NCBI GenBank assembly: GCA_020718785.1
Contig: DYRK01000414.1
Location: forward strand, 1 to 5,370
Direction: 5' to 3'
Source of the DNA: Desulfatirhabdium butyrativorans
GTDB taxonomy: Bacteria; Desulfobacterota; Desulfobacteria; Desulfobacterales; DYRK01
Length of the DNA: 5,370 nucleotides
Positions 1 through 5,370 of the stretch are shown here, in pieces (positions within the stretch are counted from its first letter, which is position 1; every line of letters begins with the position of its first letter). The notes beneath the pieces are model-generated. The model had not been told where the DNA came from and ran no database searches. It saw nothing but the letters and a program-made list of their open reading frames with translations. Both the position numbers and the translations under genes were made by a program.

Positions 1-159
1 AAATCACTTCCGAAAGAGGATTTTTCTCTTAAAACCGGAGAGAAACATAAAAAAAGTGTTACTGTGTTCTGCAATCTGTCAGAACCGGCAGCAGCCGGAT
101 ATGGAATAAATTTCAGTCAGAAACTGAATAAAATTTATCACTGCTTGTGCAGGACTCCC
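1..159. repeat. Repeat unit 1, cut by the left window edge
   Basis: This is the visible part of the left copy. The complete unit begins with AAAACCGGA (seen at 160-168), so about nine bases of this copy should lie just outside the window. Confidence 0.85.
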
Positions 160-327
160 AAAACCGGAAAATCACTTCCGAAAGAGGACTTTTCTCTTAA
201 AACCGGAGAGAAACATAAAAAAAGTGTTACTGTGTTCTGCAATCTGTCAGAACCGGCAGCAGCCGGATATGGAATAAATTTCAGTCAGAAACTGAATAAA
301 ATTCATCACTGCTTGTGCAGGACTCCC
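160..327. repeat. Repeat unit 2, complete 168-bp copy
   Basis: This is the complete copy. It follows unit 1 directly with no spacer, from AAAACCGGA to AGGACTCCC. The sequence after 327 (GGCTTTATTT) no longer matches the unit, so this is the last copy on this side. Confidence 0.85.
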
Positions 328-408
328 GGCTTTATTTCCCCTCCTGATTACTCCTTTCACCCAATTGACTTATACCTCTGTTTTTATAAAATGCTCAGTA
401 TAAAAAAC

Positions 409-414
409 GGAGGG
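409..414 (+). promoter_or_regulatory. Ribosome binding site of the 36-codon ORF
   Basis: GGAGGG lies 7 nt before the ATG at 422, a near-ideal Shine-Dalgarno sequence and spacing. An in-frame ATG at 416 is only 1 nt from it, too close to be used, so 422 is the chosen start. This site is the main reason to believe the short ORF. Confidence 0.7.
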
Positions 415-421
415 AATGATT

Positions 422-532
422 ATGACTTATATTGGAGAAGGAATTGTCGGTATTGGAGCGGTGGCTATAGCGGCATCAATCATTTTTGTTATTTATGTGG
501 TTATCGTTTATTCTAAGCTGCCGAAAAAATAA
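422..532 (+). CDS. Small single-pass membrane protein, 36 aa, function unknown
   Basis: The ORF encodes 36 residues, starts MTYIGEGIVG and ends YSKLPKK, with TAA at 530-532. Residues about 8-30 form one uninterrupted hydrophobic stretch (I, V, A, G, F, Y), long enough for one transmembrane helix. The N-terminus carries one Glu and the C-terminus three Lys, so the positive-inside rule suggests the C-terminus faces the cytoplasm. The first part of the helix is rich in small residues (G5, G7, G10, G12, A13, A15, A17, A18, S19), the kind of face that packs against another helix. There is no signal-peptidase site. It lies 95 bp downstream of the 168-bp repeat array and converges on the minus-strand thymidylate synthase gene, whose end is 83 bp away. 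No good sigma-70 promoter is visible. I do not recognise the family. An accessory subunit of a membrane complex and a small hydrophobic toxin are both possible, and neither is shown. A longer ORF in another frame (64-516) is judged spurious. Confidence 0.6.
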   Translation: MTYIGEGIVGIGAVAIAASIIFVIYVVIVYSKLPKK

Positions 533-615
533 TGAGAATGAACAGCGTGAACCGCCGAAGCATTACTATTAAGATATTTTGAAAATTGCTCGGTCGTTTA
601 ATCCGAAAAGACTGA

Positions 616-1281
616 TCACTCCTTACGCATAGTCCTGAGCTTTGCCAATTCCCACACATAATCATAGAGATGAAGCCCTTTGCTCGCCGCTATGATTTCG
701 CCGTCATTTACGCCGATTTCCTCTGCCATATATTCTTTCAGAAGCTGGATAGCTCCGAGGTTTGCCGGAAAGCCGTTCCACAAATCCCAGCTTCTGAAAT
801 ATACCATGAAATGAAGTTTTCCGTAACGGATGCGCGTATCAATTCCGCGAAGGCAGGGCGGGTCTTTCAAATGGATGGCTTCGGGATTTCCCACAGTCAT
901 ATATGCCTGATTCGTACCGTGTCCGTAATTTTTATACATACGGATGACTTCCGCAATCTGAGGCTCCAGATACATTCCGTAAGTATAGTCTTCATTGGGC
1001 TGCTTGCCGGCAGTCATCAGATATGGGAGATAATTTTCGATATATCCGTCTGCCACAGGGTTGGGAATCCCCAGTGCAGGCGGTATATCAGGAATGAGCG
1101 GACGGGTTCCCGGGTATTTTATGTGAACCGTGATGTAGTCGAATTCGAGGCGTTCCTGTCCTTCATAGCTCCCACGGTCAATCACGTAGCGGTGTCCCTG
1201 ATCTATGATGTGATACACGCACTGGAACCATGCGTCCGGGAGGTCTCTTGCATCTATGACTATAGGATTCAATGTGTTCAT
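616..1281 (-). CDS. thyA: Thymidylate synthase, short archaeal/methanogen-type
   Basis: Predicted to make dTMP from dUMP by reductive methylation in the cytoplasm, probably with a folate or related one-carbon donor. At 221 aa it is shorter than E. coli ThyA (264 aa). It resembles the compact archaeal branch of the family and lacks the usual C-terminal tail. The C-terminal half keeps ThyA spacing without gaps: catalytic Cys143 in DPPCLR (E. coli C146), Arg163-Ser164-x-Asp166 with Gly170 (E. coli R166, S167, D169, G173), Asn174 (E. coli N177) and His204-x-Tyr206 (E. coli H207, Y209). An Asn at the N177 position favours a uracil base; dCMP hydroxymethylases have Asp there. YTYGMYL (99-105) corresponds to the region before the active-site Cys. 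The gene is 86 bp downstream of gyrB on the same strand. The start has only a weak purine-rich stretch before it and no clear Shine-Dalgarno sequence. A dUMP hydroxymethylase of the same fold is the main alternative, but nothing phage-like lies nearby. Confidence 0.88.
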   Translation of the reverse strand: MNTLNPIVIDARDLPDAWFQCVYHIIDQGHRYVIDRGSYEGQERLEFDYITVHIKYPGTRPLIPDIPPALGIPNPVADGYIENYLPYLMTAGKQPNEDYTYGMYLEPQIAEVIRMYKNYGHGTNQAYMTVGNPEAIHLKDPPCLRGIDTRIRYGKLHFMVYFRSWDLWNGFPANLGAIQLLKEYMAEEIGVNDGEIIAASKGLHLYDYVWELAKLRTMRKE

Positions 1282-1302
1282 TTTTAATTTCTGTATAGCT
1301 TA

Positions 1303-1335
1303 ACAGACTAAGTTTCTTAAAGAAACTTAGTCTGT
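1303..1335 (-). terminator. Perfect 16-bp inverted repeat between gyrB and thyA
   Basis: ACAGACTAAGTTTCTT (1303-1318) and its exact reverse complement (1320-1335) flank a single base. As RNA this would form a stem of about 14 bp with a 5-nt loop. It begins 32 nt after the gyrB stop codon and ends 21 nt before the thyA start codon. Its position suits a gyrB terminator or an attenuator for thyA. However, neither strand has a run of T after the stem, so it is not a textbook intrinsic terminator. A protein-binding palindrome is an alternative. Confidence 0.45.
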
Positions 1336-1367
1336 GATGTAGAAAATTCAGGTTGTCGGCGTACCGG

Positions 1368-3794
1368 TCAAATGTCCAATATGCTGACCTCAAGGGCATT
1401 GTTCTGAATAAATTCTCTCCGGGGTTCGACCACATCTCCCATGAGCAGAGTAAAGACTTCATCTGCTTCTACGGCATCATCCACCTTTACTTTCAGCAGA
1501 ACCCGCTTTTCCGGGTCCATGGTGGTCTCCCACAACTGGCCCGGATTCATTTCACCCAGACCTTTGTAACGCTGTACAGAGATTCCCTTTTTCCCTTCTT
1601 CGATGATCATCTGAAGCAGCTTTCTCTTATCTTCGATGACAATCGGCCGGTCCTCTTTGTCTTTGCCGAAAATCGAAAAAGGCGGATAGTCAAACTCGGA
1701 GATTTTCTTTGCCAGCACTGTAAATTTCTGAAACTCCGGCGAGAAAATAAGTCCGGTGCCGATTTTTACCGGTCTGACATATTTCTTTGCTGTGTCTCCG
1801 GCCATGCCTTTAACGGGAGGTGTCACCGTCATTTCATAGATTCCGCGTTCCTCATTCCATAACAACTCGCCGGTTTCATAATCCATGCTGTTCAGCGAAT
1901 CTTTTAACGCCGACATTTTTTCTTTATCCTGAAGAAATGCTTTGTCTCCGATCTCCTGCCGTACCAGAAATTCCGCAAGTTCCGCCCGGATTCCCCGTCT
2001 TTCCAGTTTGGACAGAACGGAAATATATTCCGCAAGATCGCCGAGGAAAAGATAAAGTTTCTGATCGGCCAATACTGTCCCCTTCTTCGAGTTTTTCAGA
2101 TTTCGCTGACCGCAGATCCGTTTCAGAATATGTTCATTGAATTCCGCTTCGTCTTTGATATAGACTTCGCTTTTCCCCTTGCCCACTTTGAACAGAGGAG
2201 GCTGCGCGATGTAGAGATATCCCTTGTCTATGATATCAGGCATCTGCCGATAGAAAAAGGTCAGCAAAAGAGTTCGGATGTGTGCGCCGTCAACATCGGC
2301 ATCACTCATGATAATCACCTTGTGATACCGCAGTTTCTCGATATTATATTCCTCTTCACCTACACCTGTGCCGAGCGCGGTGATGATATTTTTTATCTCC
2401 TCGCTCCGCAGAATCTTGTCGAACCGCGCTTTCTCTACATTCAATATCTTTCCTTTGAGGGGCAGAATTGCCTGAAATCTCCTATCCCTGCCCTGTTTTC
2501 CCGAACCGCCTGCACTGTCGCCCTCCACAAGGAAAAGCTCGCGCTCGGCAGGGTCCGAACTCTGGCAGTCCGCAAGTTTGCCCGGAAGCGTTGAGTCAAT
2601 CAGAGAGCCTTTGCTTCTGGCAAGGTCCCGCGCCCGTTTTGCAGCATCTCTGGCTCTGGCGGCATCAGCGCATTTTTCAATGACTTTCTTGGCAACAGCC
2701 GGATTTTCTTCAAAAAATGTGCTGAGTTTCTCGTTGATGACCGATTCTACCAGTCCCTTGACTTCACTGTTTCCCAGTTTGGTCTTGGTCTGTCCCTCGA
2801 ACTGGGGAGACATGAGCCGCACACTGATGATCGCGGTCAGTCCTTCGCGTACATCTTCGCCGCTGATTTTTGCCTTGAAATTCTTGGGAAGATTTCCGTT
2901 TACCGAAGCGTACTGATTGATAGTACGGGTCAGCGCGGCTTTGAATCCGATAAGATGGAAACCTCCTTCTATTGTATTGATATTATTGGCAAAGGAAAAC
3001 ATTTTCTCGGTAAAGGTGTCATTATACTGAATGGCCACCTCGACCTGAATATCTCCTTTTTCTCCCTGCATGAAAATCGGCTTGTGCAATGCGGTATTAT
3101 GTTTGTTCAGATATTCGACAAATTCGGAGATTCCGCCCTGATAGCAATACTCCCGCTTTTTATCCGAGCGTTCATCTTCTATTTTTATTTTGATGCCTTT
3201 GTTGAGAAAAGCCAGTTCCCGGATTCTGCGGTTCAGTATGTCAAAAGAGAAATCATCCGAATTCAGGATTTCCGTGTCGGGTCTGAAATGAATTTTGGTG
3301 CCGCGTTTGTCCGTTTCGCCGATAATCTTCAGTTCGCTTGCTTTTTTACCCTTCTGATATGTCTGATAGTAAATCTTTCCGCCCGAGTAAATTTCGACTT
3401 CCAGAAACGACGAAAGGGCATTGACTACGGAAACGCCCACGCCGTGAAGTCCGCCGGAGACTTTGTAGGATTCGTTGTCGAATTTTCCGCCGGCATGGAG
3501 TTTGGTCATAACTACTTCTAAGGCAGGCACTTTTTCTTTTTTGTGAATGTCAACAGGAATGCCTCTGCCGTTGTCCTCGACGCTGACCGTGTTATCCGTA
3601 TGAATAGTGACGGTTACGGTGTCGCAATATCCGGCCATTGCCTCGTCAATACTGTTGTCAACCACTTCGTAAACCAGATGATGAAGTCCTTCGACATCCA
3701 CATTGCCGATATACATGGACGGGCGTTTGCGGACTGCTTCGAGTCCTTCCAGAATCTGAATATTATCAGCAGTATAAGTTTTATTTTCGTTCAT
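1368..3794 (-). CDS. gyrB: DNA gyrase subunit B
   Basis: ATPase subunit of DNA gyrase (GyrA2GyrB2), which introduces negative supercoils into DNA using ATP. The 808-aa protein is full length for the E. coli type (804 aa). The GHKL ATPase domain has Glu43 (general base), Asn47 and Asp50 in EVVDNSIDEA, Asp74 in EDNGRGIP, and the glycine-rich lid GGLHGVGVSVVNALS (114-128). The transducer domain carries the Q335-T336-K337 motif. The TOPRIM domain has EGDSAGGS (424-431), PLKGKILNVEKARFDK (445-460) and the Mg-binding Asp498, Asp500 and Asp502. An insert of the E. coli type lies at roughly 550-720, and the tail QRYKGLGEMN (741-750) binds GyrA. The insert and the close match to GyrB argue against ParE. 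The residue aligned with E. coli Arg136, a coumarin-contact residue, is Ser137. The start has GGAAAG 6 nt upstream. gyrB follows the parB-like gene by 58 nt, with no dnaN or recF beside it. Confidence 0.98.
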   Translation of the reverse strand: MNENKTYTADNIQILEGLEAVRKRPSMYIGNVDVEGLHHLVYEVVDNSIDEAMAGYCDTVTVTIHTDNTVSVEDNGRGIPVDIHKKEKVPALEVVMTKLHAGGKFDNESYKVSGGLHGVGVSVVNALSSFLEVEIYSGGKIYYQTYQKGKKASELKIIGETDKRGTKIHFRPDTEILNSDDFSFDILNRRIRELAFLNKGIKIKIEDERSDKKREYCYQGGISEFVEYLNKHNTALHKPIFMQGEKGDIQVEVAIQYNDTFTEKMFSFANNINTIEGGFHLIGFKAALTRTINQYASVNGNLPKNFKAKISGEDVREGLTAIISVRLMSPQFEGQTKTKLGNSEVKGLVESVINEKLSTFFEENPAVAKKVIEKCADAARARDAAKRARDLARSKGSLIDSTLPGKLADCQSSDPAERELFLVEGDSAGGSGKQGRDRRFQAILPLKGKILNVEKARFDKILRSEEIKNIITALGTGVGEEEYNIEKLRYHKVIIMSDADVDGAHIRTLLLTFFYRQMPDIIDKGYLYIAQPPLFKVGKGKSEVYIKDEAEFNEHILKRICGQRNLKNSKKGTVLADQKLYLFLGDLAEYISVLSKLERRGIRAELAEFLVRQEIGDKAFLQDKEKMSALKDSLNSMDYETGELLWNEERGIYEMTVTPPVKGMAGDTAKKYVRPVKIGTGLIFSPEFQKFTVLAKKISEFDYPPFSIFGKDKEDRPIVIEDKRKLLQMIIEEGKKGISVQRYKGLGEMNPGQLWETTMDPEKRVLLKVKVDDAVEADEVFTLLMGDVVEPRREFIQNNALEVSILDI

Positions 3795-3821
3795 ATCTCA
3801 CTTTCCGTTTTTTGTCTTTCA

Positions 3822-3890
3822 TAAAATACCTGATATCCGGAGGAAAAGCAGATTACGATTTCTTTTGGATTAAAGATATCAGGCATTTTA
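3822..3890 (-). promoter_or_regulatory. Long dyad spanning the parB-like stop codon, upstream of gyrB
   Basis: TAAAATACCTGATATC (3822-3837) and GATATCAGGCATTTTA (3875-3890) are inverted repeats matching at 15 of 16 positions. In the minus-strand transcript the one mismatch becomes a G-U wobble, and two further G-U pairs can extend the stem outward. The loop is 37 nt and contains the stop codon of the parB-like gene. The right arm ends 27 nt before the gyrB start codon. It could act as a terminator, attenuator or processing site between the upstream pair and gyrB. No T-run follows the stem, so the role is undecided. Confidence 0.4.
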
Positions 3891-4677
3891 CAGTCTGTTT
3901 GTCTAATTTTTCCTTGACATCATTCATGGAATTATAGGGACGATTGCTTATTATTGCTTTAGTTCTCTCTGGTCCAATTCCACTAATTTTAGGCAAACCT
4001 AATTCTTCTTTATCGTTCAGAAAATCTAAAAAAGCCTGCTCATCAGGTAAAATCGGAATCGGCATTATGGGTTTTTTCTTTCCTTTGACTCCGTTAGTGT
4101 TAATTGAATCCGATAACTGTCGGAATGCTGCCTTTTGTTGGTCAATTTTCTGACTAAAGGTATTTTCCAAGTTCACTATCTTTTGGTTAAGAATCTCTAT
4201 TTTATTCAAAAGATTTGTCACATCTCCGCCGGATTCTCTACCTATCAACAATTTCAACAGATTGAGTACAGTTTCCTCTTTTTCACCGATTTTATCAACT
4301 TTATGTCTGATATCATCTTGAATAGACAGCTTTTCAGTTGGTTTAATCACATGATCAGATGGCGGTGTCAGCACTGGATTTTGTAAGGTTTGCAATTGGT
4401 TAAGAACTATTTCTTCAGCCTTCGGAGAAATAACAAAGGCATTGACCATTTCACCCTTACGCGGGTCTTTTTCACGCGCTCTTACCGCAGCATGAAATTC
4501 CATGTCACCTTGAATAACTACATAGCTCTCGGGACCCGTAGGTTTTAAGATCAGAGGCTTTGACAGACCGTTGCACTCCAAAATCGAATCCGCCAATTTT
4601 TCTACTTCCGCTTTATCAAACTGCTCGACAGGTTTGGAAGGCGTAATACTTTTGACATCCACTAAAAAAAATCTCAT
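3853..4677 (-). CDS. ParB N-domain protein with coiled coil and C-terminal helix-hairpin-helix
   Basis: The 274-aa protein has three parts. Residues 1-85 resemble the ParB/sulfiredoxin-like N-terminal domain: VDVKSITPS, then LADSILECNGLSKPLIL, then YVVIQGDMEFHAAVRARE. Residues about 153-192 are heptad-like and rich in charged residues, probably a coiled coil. Residues about 226-262 (GLPKISGIGPERTKAI, then RPYNSMNDVKEKL) are a helix-hairpin-helix of the ComEA type, which usually binds DNA backbone without sequence specificity. The central helix-turn-helix domain that lets true ParB read parS is not recognisable. The GxRR box used by ParB to bind CTP reads GDMEFHAA here, without the paired arginines. 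The start is firm: GAGGA overlaps the stop codon of the ParA-like gene and the ATG lies 7 nt after that stop, so the two are co-translated and probably partners. A role in DNA segregation or positioning is inferred. Similar ParB-N proteins are, from memory, found in cyanobacteria and are uncharacterised. Confidence 0.8.
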   Translation of the reverse strand: MRFFLVDVKSITPSKPVEQFDKAEVEKLADSILECNGLSKPLILKPTGPESYVVIQGDMEFHAAVRAREKDPRKGEMVNAFVISPKAEEIVLNQLQTLQNPVLTPPSDHVIKPTEKLSIQDDIRHKVDKIGEKEETVLNLLKLLIGRESGGDVTNLLNKIEILNQKIVNLENTFSQKIDQQKAAFRQLSDSINTNGVKGKKKPIMPIPILPDEQAFLDFLNDKEELGLPKISGIGPERTKAIISNRPYNSMNDVKEKLDKQTVKCLISLIQKKS

Positions 4678-4681
4678 TTTG

Positions 4682-4687
4682 TCCTCA
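4682..4687 (-). promoter_or_regulatory. Ribosome binding site overlapping the parA-like stop codon
   Basis: On the minus strand TGAGGA contains both the stop codon of the ParA-like gene and a GAGGA Shine-Dalgarno core, 4 nt before the ATG of the ParB-like gene. This fixes that start and points to translational coupling of the pair. Confidence 0.6.
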
Positions 4688-5370
4688 CTGAATTTTATTC
4701 AAAACTTCTGCCGCCAAACTTTCAAAATCTTCTGCTGCCTGTTCTGCCGAAGGGTCGGATTTAATATCACAAAAATCAAAAATTGATTTGGGATCGGGAA
4801 TTTCTACATCTCCCTCGTTTTTAGTTCGACTCAGACAATTGGAAAGCGGCGTTCTCTCGTAAACAATACTTTCCATCAACGGCAGATGATGACGCTCAGA
4901 GATTACGTTTCTCTGTTTCGGAAAAGTATGCTTGAGAAATTGAAAATTCGTTGAAATTTTAGAGGGTAATACACCGATGAGAACTAAGGGATCGCGGGCA
5001 ATAGCTTCGCGATATTCGTTTACCTGTTTGACAAAATTTTTGACATTGTTCAAGCCCTGATTGGCAAAAGGCTTCAAATCCGAAGGAATAATCAGATAAT
5101 CCGCGGCGATCAGAGGAATTTCTGCGTACAGATCGCGTGAAGGGGGCGTGTCTATGATCACAATGTCATAATAATCTTTTACTTGTTTCAGTTTGACCAG
5201 CAGTCTGGAACGGCTGACAGCGATTTTATTCAGCTTGTCCTGATGTTCGATTAAATTGATATGTGAAGGAATAACATCAATTTCCGGGGTATTGAACCCA
5301 TGGGAACGCCGCACGATATCCGGAATAAAATTGAAATCTCCGGATTCGAGCAGGTGAAAGACATAGCTCT
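4685..5370 (-). CDS. ParA/Soj/MinD-family ATPase, N-terminus beyond the window
   Basis: The reading frame is open to the right edge of the window, so about 227 C-terminal codons are seen and the Walker A (deviant P-loop) region is missing. A GTG at 5314 is not the start, because conserved-looking sequence continues upstream (for example LLESGDFNFIPDIVRRSHG). Visible family features are EIDVIPSHINLIEHQDKL (a stretch typical of ParA), the Walker B/switch segment DIVIIDTPPS (codons at 5138-5167) and ADYLIIPSDLKPFANQGL. Next come VLIGVLPSKIS and LPLMESIVYERTPLSNCL, typical of the C-terminal part. ParA ATPases bind DNA non-specifically as ATP dimers and move or position a cargo recognised by a partner. 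The likely partner here is the ParB-like protein encoded 7 nt downstream. The last 40 or so residues are acidic and Ala-rich and look like an extra tail. Chromosomal, plasmid-like and cargo-positioning roles cannot be told apart from this window. Confidence 0.88.
   Translation of the reverse strand, partial: SYVFHLLESGDFNFIPDIVRRSHGFNTPEIDVIPSHINLIEHQDKLNKIAVSRSRLLVKLKQVKDYYDIVIIDTPPSRDLYAEIPLIAADYLIIPSDLKPFANQGLNNVKNFVKQVNEYREAIARDPLVLIGVLPSKISTNFQFLKHTFPKQRNVISERHHLPLMESIVYERTPLSNCLSRTKNEGDVEIPDPKSIFDFCDIKSDPSAEQAAEDFESLAAEVLNKIQ

Larger units (their letters stand above)
1..327. repeat. Tandem array of a 168-bp repeat (at least two copies)
   Basis: Bases 1-159 and 169-327 are the same sequence at a constant offset of 168 bp. 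They differ only at T21/C189 and T136/C304, both T/C changes. The array starts at the window edge, so more copies may lie to the left. It ends sharply at 327, after the shared sequence AGGACTCCC. Each unit holds three short inverted repeats, given here for the left copy: TTTCTCT/AGAGAAA (23-29 and 39-45), CCGGC/GCCGG (85-89 and 94-98) and TTCAGT/ACTGAA (112-117 and 123-128). A fourth, CGGAA/TTCCG (165-169 and 176-180), spans the unit junction. The period is a multiple of three, so a plus-strand frame stays open across both units, but no start with a ribosome binding site supports translation. I do not recognise the family. It resembles a structured intergenic repeat more than a gene. Confidence 0.95.

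Noticed and set aside
1..327. CRISPR array
   Set aside because: The repeated unit is 168 bp with no unique spacers between copies, and no cas genes are visible.
365..404. Possible promoter, TTGACT at 365-370 with TATAAA at 385-390 or 399-404
   Set aside because: The spacings are 14 and 28 nt, neither near the 17 nt needed, in an AT-rich stretch where such boxes are common.
64..516. 150-codon plus-strand ORF across the repeats and the small membrane ORF
   Set aside because: It begins with GTG inside a repeat unit without a ribosome binding site, its repetition comes from the 168-bp period, and its C-terminal part overlaps the better supported 36-codon ORF in another frame.
532..582. 16-codon ORF (MRMNSVNRRSITIKIF) starting in the TAATG overlap after the small membrane protein
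   Set aside because: The overlap would allow coupling, but the ORF is very short, has no motif and is expected by chance.
670..1287. Long plus-strand ORF opposite the thymidylate synthase gene, and similar ones opposite gyrB
   Set aside because: They are antisense shadows of genes with clear family motifs, and they have no recognisable domains or ribosome binding sites.
1368..3794. ParE (topoisomerase IV) instead of GyrB
   Set aside because: Motif spacing follows E. coli GyrB almost residue for residue, and the GyrB-type insert between the TOPRIM domain and the tail is present.
3832..5324. GATATCCGGA occurring at 3832-3841 and 5315-5324, near both ends of the visible ParA/ParB-like pair, as a possible parS or attachment site
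   Set aside because: One copy lies inside the ParA coding sequence, and a shared 10-mer across 1.5 kb is about what chance gives.

Overview
The window looks like a chromosomal segment of a Gram-negative bacterium. The best guess is a sulfate-reducer-type deltaproteobacterium (Desulfobacterota). That rests on two things: the overall look of the GyrB protein, which has the long E. coli-type C-terminal insert, and its partnership with an archaeal-like thymidylate synthase. This taxonomic placement is inference from recall, not a search result.

Left end, 1-327: a tandem array of a 168-bp unit with hairpin-forming segments. One complete copy and one copy cut by the window edge are visible, and they differ at 2 of 159 positions. 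It is followed at 422-532 (+) by a 36-codon ORF with a strong Shine-Dalgarno sequence that encodes a tiny single-pass membrane protein of unknown function. This is the only gene called on the plus strand.

From 616 to the right edge everything is on the minus strand. Reading in the direction of transcription (right to left), there are four genes. The first is a ParA/Soj-type ATPase whose N-terminus lies outside the window (4685-5370). Seven nucleotides later comes a ParB-N-domain protein with a coiled coil and a C-terminal helix-hairpin-helix instead of the usual ParB DNA-binding domain (3853-4677). Then come gyrB (1368-3794) and a short archaeal/methanogen-type thymidylate synthase (616-1281). 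The ParA-like/ParB-like pair is clearly an operon. A 16-bp dyad encloses the end of the parB-like gene and precedes gyrB, and a perfect 16-bp inverted repeat separates gyrB from the thymidylate synthase gene. Either could punctuate transcription.

Functionally the minus-strand genes share a DNA theme: a possible partition-like or DNA-positioning pair, the supercoiling enzyme subunit GyrB, and dTMP synthesis. gyrB is not next to dnaA, dnaN or recF here. The least described parts are the 168-bp repeat array, the 36-aa membrane protein beside it, and the ParA/ParB-HhH pair. No mobile-element genes, tRNA, rRNA or CRISPR array are visible.
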